Shown here: piece by piece, positions 1-8,350 of the stretch
Layout of the letters: each line of letters starts with the position of its first letter
How positions within the stretch are numbered: position 1 is the first letter of the stretch
Assembly (NCBI GenBank): GCA_947625885.1
Contig: CANQQA010000007.1
Location: 1 to 64,000 of the forward strand
Length of the DNA stretch: 64,000 nucleotides
From: an uncultured Bacteroidales bacterium
GTDB taxonomy: Bacteria > Bacteroidota > Bacteroidia > Bacteroidales > UBA11471
Reading direction: 5' to 3'
Translations under genes and position numbers: made by a program
Notes under the pieces: model-generated
The model's database searches: none
The model's input: only the letters and a program-made list of their open reading frames with translations
What the model was told of the DNA's origin: nothing

Positions 1-191
1 TTTCTGCTTTGCTTCAAGATGTAGAACAGATATTTTTCTCTCTCCTTTTGTTGCACTTCTATCTTGACTGAACACATAAACACATCAGCAGGTCGTTCCT
101 ACATTTTTCAACGGCACCGAAAAAGAGTTGTTACGAACGACCTCAATTTCTTAAAAAGAGGGGCAAAGCACAAAATCTCAGAAAAAAGCAT

Positions 192-199
192 TACTTTTG
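192..199 (+). promoter_or_regulatory. Putative -7 box for tsaB operon
   Basis: TACTTTTG fits the Bacteroidota TAnnTTTG -7 consensus and lies 20 nt before the tsaB start. No clear TTTG -33 element was seen at the usual distance. The rest of positions 1-218 holds no gene I can support. Confidence 0.35.
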
Positions 200-218
200 C
201 CGAAACAAACAAAAATTC

Positions 219-914
219 ATGCCGACCATACTGCACATCGAGACCTCGACCGAAGTGTGCTCCGTTGCGCTGTCGTGCGACGGTAGAGTCGTATTTCGGA
301 GGGAAAATCGCACACCTATGTCGCACGCCACCGTGTTGGCGGAATATGTGCAAGAAGCCTTGGAGACAGCACGGGGACGGCAGTTGTCGCCCGACGCCGT
401 CGCCATAAGCCGCGGACCCGGCTCATACACGGGCTTACGCATCGGCGTGTCCGAAGCCAAAGGGGTGTGCTTCGGGCTCGACATTCCCCTGATTGCAGTC
501 GATACCCTCGCTATAATGGCGTGCTCGGCAATGTTTCGCGACGGCATCGACGAGAGTGCGCTGCTCTGCCCCATGATCGATGCGCGGCGCATGGAGGTCT
601 ATACGGCGGTTTACGACCGCTCGCTTACACCCGTAAAACCGGTTGCAGCCGAAATCATCGACGAAAACGCTTTCGCTCCGATACTTGAAACGCGGAAAAT
701 TCTCTTTTTCGGAAACGGAGCGGAAAAATGCCGCGCCACGATAACGCACCCGAACGCCTCGTTCATCGACGGCATATACCCGCAAGCCGCCGACATGACG
801 GCGCTGGCGGAACAGGCTTTTCGCGCCGGAGCGTTTGAAAACCTCGCCTACTTCGTACCTTTCTATCTGAAAGAGTTCGTGGCGACAGTTCCCAAAAACA
901 AAGTATTCAATTAA
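219..914 (+). CDS. tsaB: tRNA t6A37 biosynthesis protein TsaB
   Basis: TsaB is the non-catalytic ASKHA-fold partner of TsaD in the cytoplasmic complex that puts threonylcarbamoyl on A37 of ANN-decoding tRNAs. The N-terminal HIETST nucleotide-fold start and the GPGSYTGLRIG segment (about residues 69-79) are typical of the family. The 231-residue length is normal. It heads a gene series: the next gene (DUF4290) starts 11 nt downstream, then murA and rimM follow. The longer ORF starting at 64 is in another frame and is a shadow. Confidence 0.95.
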   Translation: MPTILHIETSTEVCSVALSCDGRVVFRRENRTPMSHATVLAEYVQEALETARGRQLSPDAVAISRGPGSYTGLRIGVSEAKGVCFGLDIPLIAVDTLAIMACSAMFRDGIDESALLCPMIDARRMEVYTAVYDRSLTPVKPVAAEIIDENAFAPILETRKILFFGNGAEKCRATITHPNASFIDGIYPQAADMTALAEQAFRAGAFENLAYFVPFYLKEFVATVPKNKVFN

Positions 915-925
915 TCCGAAACGAT

Positions 926-1543
926 ATGGAACAAGAAAATCTGCTGGCTTACAATACGCAGAAAAAGAAACTCATCTTGCCCGAATACGGTCGAAACATA
1001 CACCGTATGATAGACTATTGCCTGAGCATCGAAGACCGGGCTGAACGCACCCGATGCGCCAACGCCATCGTCAATATCATGGGCAATCTCTTTCCGCACC
1101 TGCGCGACATCGACGACTTCCGCCACAAATTGTGGGACCATTTGGCTATCATGTCGGACTTCCGTCTGGATATAGACTATCCCTACGAAGTGATACGCAA
1201 AGAGAAACTCGACGACAAGCCCGCCCATGTACCGTATGCGAGCGGAAGCATTCGCTACCGCCATTACGGCAAACTGCTCGAAAAAATGTTGCAAAAAAGC
1301 GAAGAAATGCCCGAAGGCGAAGAACGCGACCAGTTGCTCGTCTATCTGGCAAACCACATGAAAAAATCGCTCGCTTCTTGGAACAAAGAAGCCGTCGAGG
1401 ACGAGAAAATATACAAAGACCTGCTCGAATATACCGAGCACAAAATGCCTCTCACCCTCGAACAACTGCGATTGCGAGACTTGCCGAAAGAAAACAACAA
1501 CATGCAACGCAAGAAAAATAATGGGAAAAAAGCGGGACGATAA
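926..1543 (+). CDS. DUF4290 domain-containing protein
   Basis: This 205-residue protein matches the Bacteroidota-specific DUF4290 family in length and in its charged helical character (for example EYGRNIHRMIDYCL near residue 20). It has no signal peptide or membrane segment, so it is probably cytoplasmic. The C-terminus is strongly basic (KKNNGKKAGR). It sits between tsaB (11 nt upstream) and murA (35 nt downstream); DUF4290-murA-rimM is, from memory, a recurrent order in Bacteroidales. The function is unknown. Confidence 0.85.
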   Translation: MEQENLLAYNTQKKKLILPEYGRNIHRMIDYCLSIEDRAERTRCANAIVNIMGNLFPHLRDIDDFRHKLWDHLAIMSDFRLDIDYPYEVIRKEKLDDKPAHVPYASGSIRYRHYGKLLEKMLQKSEEMPEGEERDQLLVYLANHMKKSLASWNKEAVEDEKIYKDLLEYTEHKMPLTLEQLRLRDLPKENNNMQRKKNNGKKAGR

Positions 1544-1578
1544 CCGCTTTTTTTGTATCTTCCCGCAAAATTACAGCT

Positions 1579-2883
1579 ATGGCATCTTTTATCATCGAAG
1601 GCGGACGCCGAATGCAGGGAACACTCACCCCGCAGGGAGCAAAAAACGAAGCATTGCAGATACTCTGCGCCACCCTGCTTACCTCTGAAACGGTGGAAGT
1701 ACACAACCTGCCCGACATTCTCGACGTAAACAACCTTATCCGGCTGCTGGAAAATTTCGGAGTGGAAATTACCCGTATAAGTGAAGGCACTTATCGTTTC
1801 AAAGCCGACCGCCTGAATCTCGATTTTCTCGACACGCCGGAATTTCTGCGACAAAGCGCATCGCTGCGCGGCTCCGTCATGTTGGTGGGACCGTTGGTCG
1901 CCCGATTCGGAAAAGCGATTATCCCGAAACCGGGCGGCGATAAAATCGGTCGCCGCCGCCTCGACACCCACTTCATCGGCATACAGAAGCTCGGCGCCGA
2001 ATTTGCCTACGCCCCCGACCGGCAGGTGTATGAAATCTCCGCCAAGGAATTGAAAGGCACCTATATGCTCCTCGACGAAGCCTCCGTAACCGGTACCGCC
2101 AACATATTGATGGCTGCCGTGCTGGCAAAAGGGCATACGACCATCTACAACGCCGCGTGCGAACCTTACCTGCAACAACTCTGCAAGATGCTCAATGCCA
2201 TGGGGGCACGCATTTCGGGTATCGGCTCCAACCTCCTCGAAATCGACGGCGTAACCTCTTTGGGCGGGTGCACCCACACCATTCTGCCCGACATGATAGA
2301 GGTGGGCAGCTTCATCGGTATGGCTGCCATGACAAGTTCCGACATTCTCCTCAAAAACGTATCATACAAAGATTTGGGCATCATACCCGACAGTTTCCGG
2401 CGCATGGGCATCGTCGTGGAACAGGAAGGCGACGACCTGCATATCCCCACGCAAGCCGGATATGAAATAGAAACTTTCATCGACGGCTCCATCATGACAT
2501 TTGCCGACGCCCCGTGGCCCGGGCTGACGCCCGACCTGCTGAGCGTCTTTCTCGTCGTCGCCACCCAAGCCAAAGGCAGCGTGCTGATACACCAAAAGAT
2601 GTTCGAAAGCCGCCTCTTCTTCGTCGATAAGCTCATCGACATGGGAGCGCAAATCATTCTTTGCGACCCGCACCGTGCAGCAGTCATCGGGCAAGCCAAA
2701 GCCTACCCCCTGCGCGCCGCCTCTATGGTATCGCCCGACATACGCGCGGGCATCGCCCTGCTCATCGCCGCTCTGTCGGCAGAAGGCACCAGCACGATAC
2801 ACAACATCGACCAGATAGACCGCGGCTACCAACACATAGACCAACGCCTCAACGCCATCGGCGCCTCCATCGTACGAAAATGA
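1579..2883 (+). CDS. murA: UDP-N-acetylglucosamine 1-carboxyvinyltransferase MurA (Asp-type)
   Basis: MurA transfers enolpyruvate from PEP to UDP-GlcNAc, the first committed step of peptidoglycan synthesis, in the cytoplasm. The 434-residue length and the EPT fold motifs (QGAKNEAL near residue 19, GPLVARFG near 104) are typical. The fosfomycin-target Cys of the E. coli enzyme (GGCTIG) is replaced by Asp here (GGDKIG, D121). The same substitution is known in naturally fosfomycin-insensitive MurA enzymes such as that of Mycobacterium tuberculosis. The stop codon overlaps the rimM start by 4 nt (ATGA). Confidence 0.97.
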   Translation: MASFIIEGGRRMQGTLTPQGAKNEALQILCATLLTSETVEVHNLPDILDVNNLIRLLENFGVEITRISEGTYRFKADRLNLDFLDTPEFLRQSASLRGSVMLVGPLVARFGKAIIPKPGGDKIGRRRLDTHFIGIQKLGAEFAYAPDRQVYEISAKELKGTYMLLDEASVTGTANILMAAVLAKGHTTIYNAACEPYLQQLCKMLNAMGARISGIGSNLLEIDGVTSLGGCTHTILPDMIEVGSFIGMAAMTSSDILLKNVSYKDLGIIPDSFRRMGIVVEQEGDDLHIPTQAGYEIETFIDGSIMTFADAPWPGLTPDLLSVFLVVATQAKGSVLIHQKMFESRLFFVDKLIDMGAQIILCDPHRAAVIGQAKAYPLRAASMVSPDIRAGIALLIAALSAEGTSTIHNIDQIDRGYQHIDQRLNAIGASIVRK

Positions 2884-3404
2884 TTGCTCGGGACGAATTA
2901 ATAAAAATCGGCGTGTTCAACAAACCGCACGGTGTGGGTGGAGAATTGTCGTTCACTTTTACCGACGACGTTTTCGACCGCAGCGATTGCCCCTACATCG
3001 TGTGCGAAATCGACGGGATATTCGTTCCGTTCTTCATCGAGGAGTACCGATTTCGCGGTGCGGCACAGGCATTGATGAAACTGGAAGATGTAGATACGAC
3101 CGACGACGCCCGTATGTTCACGGGGCTCGACGTCTATTTCCCGAAAAACCGGCTGCCGGCAGATGACGAAGCATATACAACGCCGAGCGATTATTTCATC
3201 GGCTTCACCGTAGTCGACAAACAGCACGGGAACTTGGGCAAAATAACCGGCATCGACGATTCGACCCTTAACGTCCTTTTCATTCTCGAAGGTGCGGACG
3301 GGAAAGAACTGCTTATTCCCGCCAGCGAAGATTTCGTGCTTTCCGTCGATGAAACTGCAAAAACCGTAACGACACGTATTCCCGACGGACTGTTAAACCT
3401 CTGA
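2880..3404 (+). CDS. rimM: Ribosome maturation factor RimM
   Basis: RimM binds ribosomal protein S19 and helps assemble the 30S head. The protein has the RimM N-terminal barrel (IGVFNKPHGVGGEL, about residues 8-21) followed by a PRC-barrel domain (DYFIGFTVVD to the end). I chose the ATG at 2880, which overlaps the murA stop (ATGA) and gives a normal 174 residues. The tracked ORF start at 2661 would lie inside murA. A strong hairpin terminator follows. Confidence 0.95.
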   Translation: MIARDELIKIGVFNKPHGVGGELSFTFTDDVFDRSDCPYIVCEIDGIFVPFFIEEYRFRGAAQALMKLEDVDTTDDARMFTGLDVYFPKNRLPADDEAYTTPSDYFIGFTVVDKQHGNLGKITGIDDSTLNVLFILEGADGKELLIPASEDFVLSVDETAKTVTTRIPDGLLNL

Positions 3405-3420
3405 ACAGTAAGAAAAAAAC

Positions 3421-3449
3421 AAACGGGCGTTCTGAGAGAACGCCCGTTT
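3421..3449. terminator. Bidirectional intrinsic terminator between rimM and rprY
   Basis: Perfect 13-bp stem AAACGGGCGTTCT / AGAACGCCCGTTT with a 3-nt loop, placed between the convergent ends of rimM and rprY. The A-run before it supplies a U-tract for the minus strand. Confidence 0.85.
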
Positions 3450-3467
3450 CCATAAAACAGAATCCAT

Positions 3468-4184
3468 CTATTTCATTTGTATTTCTATTTCGGGAGCGAT
3501 GAGCTTGTAGCCCTTGCCGTGAATGTTGATGATTTCAATGGAGGGATCGTCTTTGAGGTGCTTGCGCAGCTTGGTGATATAGACGTCCATGCTTCTGGCA
3601 TTGAAATAATTGTCATCAATCCAAATGGTTTTCAGAGCAAAATTCCGTTCCAAAATTTCATTTACGTGAGCGCACAGCAGGCTGAGCAGCTCCGACTCCT
3701 TGGTCGTAAGTTTGGTATTTTTCTCACCGATAGAAAGAACCTGCTTCTGCGTGTCGAACGTAAAGTTTCCGATTTTATAGGTCGTAACTTCCTTACCTCT
3801 TTTGCCTTTGACGCGGCGCAAGATTGCTTCGATTCTGAATACCAGCTCTTCCATGCTGAAAGGTTTGGTGATGTAATCGTCGGCTCCGATTTTGAAGCCT
3901 TCGAGAATATCCTCTTTCAACGATTTGGCAGTGAGGAAAATGATAGGTACTTCGCCATTGACGGTACGAATTTCCTGTGCCAACGTGAATCCGTCTTTTT
4001 TAGGCATCATCACATCGAGTACGCATAAATCGTATTTTCCTTTCAGGAAAGCCTTGTAGCCGCTTTCTCCGTCGGAGAAAAGGTCGGCGGCATAGCCTTT
4101 TGCCTGCAAAAATTCTCTCAACAGCATACCCAGATTTTCATCATCTTCACAAAGTAAGATGCGCAACTTTTCTTCCATAATCAT
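3468..4184 (-). CDS. rprY: OmpR-family response regulator RprY
   Basis: Receiver domain (residues 1-125) with the acidic pocket (CEDDEN), the phospho-acceptor in CVLDVMMPKKDG and the conserved Lys in ITKPFS, followed by a winged-helix OmpR-type DNA-binding domain ending in INIHGKGYKL. It closely resembles Bacteroides fragilis RprY. The ATG at 4184 overlaps the rprX stop by 4 nt; a second in-frame ATG two codons later (MEEKL) is equally plausible. It is co-transcribed with rprX and would control envelope or stress genes, but no targets can be read here. Confidence 0.93.
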   Translation of the reverse strand: MIMEEKLRILLCEDDENLGMLLREFLQAKGYAADLFSDGESGYKAFLKGKYDLCVLDVMMPKKDGFTLAQEIRTVNGEVPIIFLTAKSLKEDILEGFKIGADDYITKPFSMEELVFRIEAILRRVKGKRGKEVTTYKIGNFTFDTQKQVLSIGEKNTKLTTKESELLSLLCAHVNEILERNFALKTIWIDDNYFNARSMDVYITKLRKHLKDDPSIEIINIHGKGYKLIAPEIEIQMK

Positions 4185-5701
4185 TTGTTTTTAAGGGGTA
4201 ATGTAATAATAAATGTTGTTCCTATATTTAATTCGCTTTCAGCGCGTATCGTACCTTTGAGATCGGTAACGATTTTGTGCACGTAGGCAAGACCCAATCC
4301 GAATCCTTTGACATTGTGCACATTGCCGGTCGATACGCGATAAAATTTTTCAAATATCTTTTTCAAGTCGTCTTTCTTGATGCCGATTCCGTTGTCCCGT
4401 ATGGCGATGATTACCTTCTCGCCCTCGATAGCGGTGCGCACGTGGAGCTGCAAGGGCACATCTTCTTTGGCATACTTCACGGCATTGTCGAGCAGGTTGA
4501 AAATGACATTGGTGAAGTGCATTTCATCGACCTCCACCCATGCATCGTCGGCAGCGAGGTCTGCCTCTATCGTTCCACCGAACTGTTCGACTTTCAATTT
4601 GAACGTACTCAACACACCGGCTATCAAATCATTGACATCGAGCAGAGTGAGTTTCAACATCGTCTTCTGCCGCTCGAACATCGACATCTGCAATACCTTC
4701 TCGACCTGAAAGCGCAGCCGTTTCGTCTCGTCATTAATGACGGTGGAAATGTGGTGAAACATCTCCTCGCCCTTCGACACCGACGGGTCGTTCAGCATCT
4801 GCGCCGCCAGCGAAATAGTGGATATGGGCGTCTTAAATTCGTGCGTCATGTTGTTGATGAAATCGTTTTTCATTTCCGTCAGTTTCTTTTGCCGGAAGAG
4901 CTTGGCAATGGTGAAAATGAAAGTTATCAACAATACGAATGTAAATGCGAACGACGGAATACTGAACTGTATGGAGCTGAAAATGTAATCCTGTTTGGTG
5001 GGGAAATAGACCATCAACTGATTCTGTCTCTTGGGCGGATCGTTCGGGAAAAGCCGTATCGTGTAGCGTGTCGCCTTTTTCTCGATATCGTAACCGGGCG
5101 ACTTGTACATAATTTTGTTTTTCGGGTCGAGTATGGCGTACTTGAAAGGTATATTCAGTCCGTTGTTCCGCAGTTCCGATTTCAGATACCTTGTCAGCAG
5201 CTCGGTATCGACCCGTTCCATGATAGGACGATTGCTGGCAGTGGCAAGTATGTTAAGTATGACATTTTCCAACAGACCCTTCTGATAGAGGTACTGGTTT
5301 TTGAGCACCTCCTGCATATTCTTATAGGTATCGGTTATCGAACCGCTCCCTGCCTGCGACGGCTGCGACGGTACGGTGAAAGAGTATTGTTGCAGATTGA
5401 ACGAGCTTACCGAGCCGTCGGGAGCAACAAACGACCACCGCTGATTGACGGAAGTGCCGACACCCATTTCAATGGAAAGCAGCCGTTTTTGATTTTCCTC
5501 TATATCTTCGGCGAGATAGCGTTTGGTCTCGTCTTGTTCGAGCTGAGTAGAGACCGAATAAAGGCTACGCCGCACGGCTTCCGAAAATTGCTCGTTGCGC
5601 ATCTTCACCATATTTTCTATATAGGAAATCTGCATATAGAGCAAAATCGAGAACGTCAGCGCCATGATAATGGCAAGCAACCAAATCGTCGATTTTTTCA
5701 T
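4181..5701 (-). CDS. rprX: Sensor histidine kinase RprX
   Basis: Inner-membrane sensor kinase of 506 residues. TM1 is at about residues 7-27, followed by a periplasmic sensor region of roughly 210 residues and TM2 at about 245-268. HisKA contains the phospho-acceptor His in MTHEFKTP (about residue 290), and HATPase_c contains the N box (NLLDNAVKYA), G1 box (DNGIGI) and G2 box (GLGLAYV). The length and order match B. fragilis RprX. It is the first gene of the rprX-rprY pair. Its upstream region carries repeated TGTTAAAC boxes (separate entry). Confidence 0.93.
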   Translation of the reverse strand: MKKSTIWLLAIIMALTFSILLYMQISYIENMVKMRNEQFSEAVRRSLYSVSTQLEQDETKRYLAEDIEENQKRLLSIEMGVGTSVNQRWSFVAPDGSVSSFNLQQYSFTVPSQPSQAGSGSITDTYKNMQEVLKNQYLYQKGLLENVILNILATASNRPIMERVDTELLTRYLKSELRNNGLNIPFKYAILDPKNKIMYKSPGYDIEKKATRYTIRLFPNDPPKRQNQLMVYFPTKQDYIFSSIQFSIPSFAFTFVLLITFIFTIAKLFRQKKLTEMKNDFINNMTHEFKTPISTISLAAQMLNDPSVSKGEEMFHHISTVINDETKRLRFQVEKVLQMSMFERQKTMLKLTLLDVNDLIAGVLSTFKLKVEQFGGTIEADLAADDAWVEVDEMHFTNVIFNLLDNAVKYAKEDVPLQLHVRTAIEGEKVIIAIRDNGIGIKKDDLKKIFEKFYRVSTGNVHNVKGFGLGLAYVHKIVTDLKGTIRAESELNIGTTFIITLPLKNK

Positions 5702-5811
5702 ATTGCCTGTGTAACCTTTCTTCTTTTCTTTACCGGAGAAATCTTAAAATCAATCCCCTTTTTCAGTATTTTTATTTGATAAACAAACGGAATTCCCTTT
5801 TGTTTAACAGA

Positions 5812-5878
5812 ACAAAAATCTTTTTCAGACTCTTATTGTTTAACAATTCGCCGCTAATTTAACAAACAATTGTTTAAT
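5812..5878. promoter_or_regulatory. Repeated TGTTAAAC boxes upstream of rprX
   Basis: On the plus strand GTTTAACA occurs at 5812-5819 and 5838-5845, and a related GTTTAAT at 5872-5878; TTTAACAAACA lies between the last two. Read toward rprX this is TGTTAAAC repeated with 26-nt spacing. The arrangement suggests an operator, possibly for autoregulation by RprY, but this is inferred from position only. No clear -7 box was found between the boxes and rprX. Confidence 0.35.
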
Positions 5879-5883
5879 TACAA

Positions 5884-5911
5884 AAAAACCGCCTTTCGAG
5901 GGGCGGTTTTT
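5884..5911 (-). terminator. Terminator downstream of the EF-G paralogue
   Basis: 10-bp stem AAAAACCGCC / GGCGGTTTTT with a short loop. On the minus strand it lies after the EF-G stop codon and is followed by a run of T. The symmetrical A and T runs mean it could also work on the plus strand. Confidence 0.8.
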
Positions 5912-5966
5912 ATATTAATTTAACTAATAGGACTATTGCTATAATATCTGTTGGGGACAGCAACAG

Positions 5967-8123
5967 CTATTCGTCGGTCTGAGTGGCTTCGTATTCTTTC
6001 AACAATTTTTCCTGTACATCGCCCGGCACAAGCTCGTATGAAGCGAACTTCATGCTGAACGACGAACGTCCGCCCGTAATGGAGCTGAGCGAGGTAGAGT
6101 ACGACGACATTTCTTTGAGAGGTACTTTGGCAACGATTTTTTCAAAGCCTTTGACACTCTCCATACCCATGATAATGGCGCGGCGACCCTGTAAGTCGCT
6201 CATCACATCGCCCATCTTGTCGCTCGGAACGAGCACTTCCACATCATATACCGGTTCGAGAATTTTGGGTCCGGCGTTTTTGAAGGCTTCGCTGAATGCG
6301 TTGCGACCGGCAAGGCGGAAAGAAATTTCGTTCGAGTCCACCGGGTGCATCTTACCGTCGTACACGCATACGCGCACGTCGCGGGCATACGAACCTGTCA
6401 ACGGTCCTTGTTCCATACGGTCCATCAAACCTTTGAGTATGGCAGGGAGGAAACGGGCGTCGATAGCGCCGCCGACTATACAGTTCACAAACACCAATTT
6501 GCCGCCCCATTCGAGGTCGATGGTCTGGGTGTCGCGCACATTCATGCGATATTCCTGATTGCCGAATTTGTAGGTGTCGGGAGCAGGCATACCCTCGTAA
6601 TAAGGCTCAATGATGAGATGCACTTCTCCGAACTGACCGGCTCCACCCGACTGTTTTTTGTGGCGGTAATCGGCACGGGCGGCTTTGGTAATGGTTTCGC
6701 GATAGGGAATGCGCGGCTCCATAAATTCCACTTGCAGCTTTTCGTTATTTTCGATGCGCCATTTCAGCGTGCGCAGGTGGAACTCGCCCTGTCCCGATAC
6801 GATAGTCTGTTTCAACTCTTTCGACTGCTCGATAATCCACGTCGGGTCTTCTTCGTGCATGCGCACGAGTATTTCGTTCAACTTTTCGGCATCGGCTTCA
6901 TTTTCCGGTTTTATGGCGCGCTGGTATTTGGAGTCGGGGAATTTCATCAATTCAAATTCATATTCGCAGCCTTTTGCATTGAGGGTATTTCCGGTGCGCA
7001 CATCTTTCAGTTTCACCGTAGCGCCTATATCGCCGGCCACGAGTTCTTCGACTTTGGTGCGTATCTGTCCGCACACGCAGAACAACTGGGCGATGCGCTC
7101 CTTGCTGCCGCGATTCTTGTTCTGCATATCGTCGCCTTCGTGCACTTTGCCCGACATGACTTTGAAGTAGGAAACTTCGCCGATATGCGGCTCCACCGTC
7201 GTTTTGAAGAAATAAAGGCTGGTCGGACCTTCGGCATCGGGAGCCACTTCCGTTCCGTCGGTGGTGATGTGTTTGGGCATATCATCGACAAAAGGCACCA
7301 CGTTACCCAAAAATTCCATCATGCGGCGCACGCCCATATCACGCAGTGCGCTGACACAGAATACGGGGAATATATCGCGGGTGATAAGCCCCTTGCGTAT
7401 GCCTTCGCGCATCTCGTCTTCGGTGAGAGATTCCTGCTCGAAGAATTTTTCCATCAGGGCTTCGTCGTTTTCGGCAGCGGCTTCCACCAGTTTCTTATGC
7501 AATTCAAGCGCTTTCTCCTTCTGGTCGGCAGGAATTTCCGAAATGGTAGGCGTTCCGCCTTCGGGACCCCAGCTGTACATTTTCATCAGCAGCACGTCGA
7601 TCATGGCGTTGAAATTCGGACCGCAGACAATGGGATATTGTATAGGTACGACTTTGGGACCGAAATGCTCGCGCAACTGCTCGATAACAGCGTCGTATTC
7701 CGCTTTCTCGCCGTCGAGCTGGTTCATGGCGAAGATGACGGGCTTTTTCATCTCTTCGGCATAGCGGAAGATATTTTGCGTACCTACCTCCACGCCGTAC
7801 TGCGAGTCGATGACGATAACGCCCGTATCGGTAACGTTCAACGCCGTAAGGGCACTGCCTACGAAGTCGTCGGAACCCGGACAGTCGATAACATTGAGTT
7901 TCTTATTGAGAAACTCCGCATAAAAAACGGTAGAGAAAACCGAGTAGCCATACTCTTTCTCCACCGGAAAATAGTCGGTAACCGTGTTCTGTGCTTCGAC
8001 AGAACCTCTGCGTTTTATAACCCCACACTCGAAAAGCATGGCTTCTGCGAGGGTGGTTTTGCCTGAACCTTTACTGCCCAAGAGGGCGATGTTCTTGATT
8101 TCGTGTGATTGATACGTTTTCAT
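5967..8123 (-). CDS. fusA2: Elongation factor G paralogue (EF-G2 type) with degenerate GTPase centre
   Basis: Ribosomal translocase paralogue of 718 residues with all EF-G domains, closely resembling the second EF-G of Bacteroides rather than canonical FusA. The P-loop is present (GSKGSGKTT, residues 16-24). The G3 motif reads DCPGSDDF, so Ser84 replaces the catalytic His of DxPGHxDF. G4 is NQLD instead of NKxD. The switch I RGITI motif is replaced by EYGYSV (about residues 57-62). From memory, the B. thetaiotaomicron EF-G2 lacks GTPase activity yet supports translation during gut colonisation. The gene stands alone with its own promoter and terminator. Confidence 0.92.
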   Translation of the reverse strand: MKTYQSHEIKNIALLGSKGSGKTTLAEAMLFECGVIKRRGSVEAQNTVTDYFPVEKEYGYSVFSTVFYAEFLNKKLNVIDCPGSDDFVGSALTALNVTDTGVIVIDSQYGVEVGTQNIFRYAEEMKKPVIFAMNQLDGEKAEYDAVIEQLREHFGPKVVPIQYPIVCGPNFNAMIDVLLMKMYSWGPEGGTPTISEIPADQKEKALELHKKLVEAAAENDEALMEKFFEQESLTEDEMREGIRKGLITRDIFPVFCVSALRDMGVRRMMEFLGNVVPFVDDMPKHITTDGTEVAPDAEGPTSLYFFKTTVEPHIGEVSYFKVMSGKVHEGDDMQNKNRGSKERIAQLFCVCGQIRTKVEELVAGDIGATVKLKDVRTGNTLNAKGCEYEFELMKFPDSKYQRAIKPENEADAEKLNEILVRMHEEDPTWIIEQSKELKQTIVSGQGEFHLRTLKWRIENNEKLQVEFMEPRIPYRETITKAARADYRHKKQSGGAGQFGEVHLIIEPYYEGMPAPDTYKFGNQEYRMNVRDTQTIDLEWGGKLVFVNCIVGGAIDARFLPAILKGLMDRMEQGPLTGSYARDVRVCVYDGKMHPVDSNEISFRLAGRNAFSEAFKNAGPKILEPVYDVEVLVPSDKMGDVMSDLQGRRAIIMGMESVKGFEKIVAKVPLKEMSSYSTSLSSITGGRSSFSMKFASYELVPGDVQEKLLKEYEATQTDE

Positions 8124-8195
8124 GAATATCTTTTTTTAATTGTTTTTCATGGTCATTCGTTTCAAGACAAACATTCGCCCGAAACAAACGTTCGC

Positions 8196-8224
8196 AAAGT
8201 AGAAATTTTTTTTGATAAAAACAA
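8196..8224 (-). promoter_or_regulatory. Putative promoter for the EF-G paralogue
   Basis: On the minus strand TTG (8224-8222), a 19-nt spacer and TACTTTG (8202-8196) resemble a Bacteroidota promoter, with the -7 box one base short of TAnnTTTG. It lies about 70 nt upstream of the start codon. Confidence 0.4.
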
Positions 8225-8319
8225 TTCTTTATATGTGTTAAAGAGCAGTTTTTTGAAATCTCTTTTGTAACGGGAGCGAAAGTTCGGGAAAAATCTTCGT
8301 TCATGCCGTTCTGAATCTT

Positions 8320-8327
8320 TATATTTG
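8320..8327 (+). promoter_or_regulatory. Putative -7 box for hemW
   Basis: TATATTTG followed by CAC, 23 nt before the hemW ATG. No convincing -33 element was seen. Confidence 0.45.
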
Positions 8328-8350
8328 CACCTATTCATACGCGAAAATTC

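Noticed and set aside
4277-5779. 500-codon plus-strand ORF
   Set aside because: Antisense to rprX, which has complete kinase motifs.
6345-8066. 573-codon plus-strand ORF
   Set aside because: Antisense to the EF-G paralogue; composition is typical of a shadow frame.
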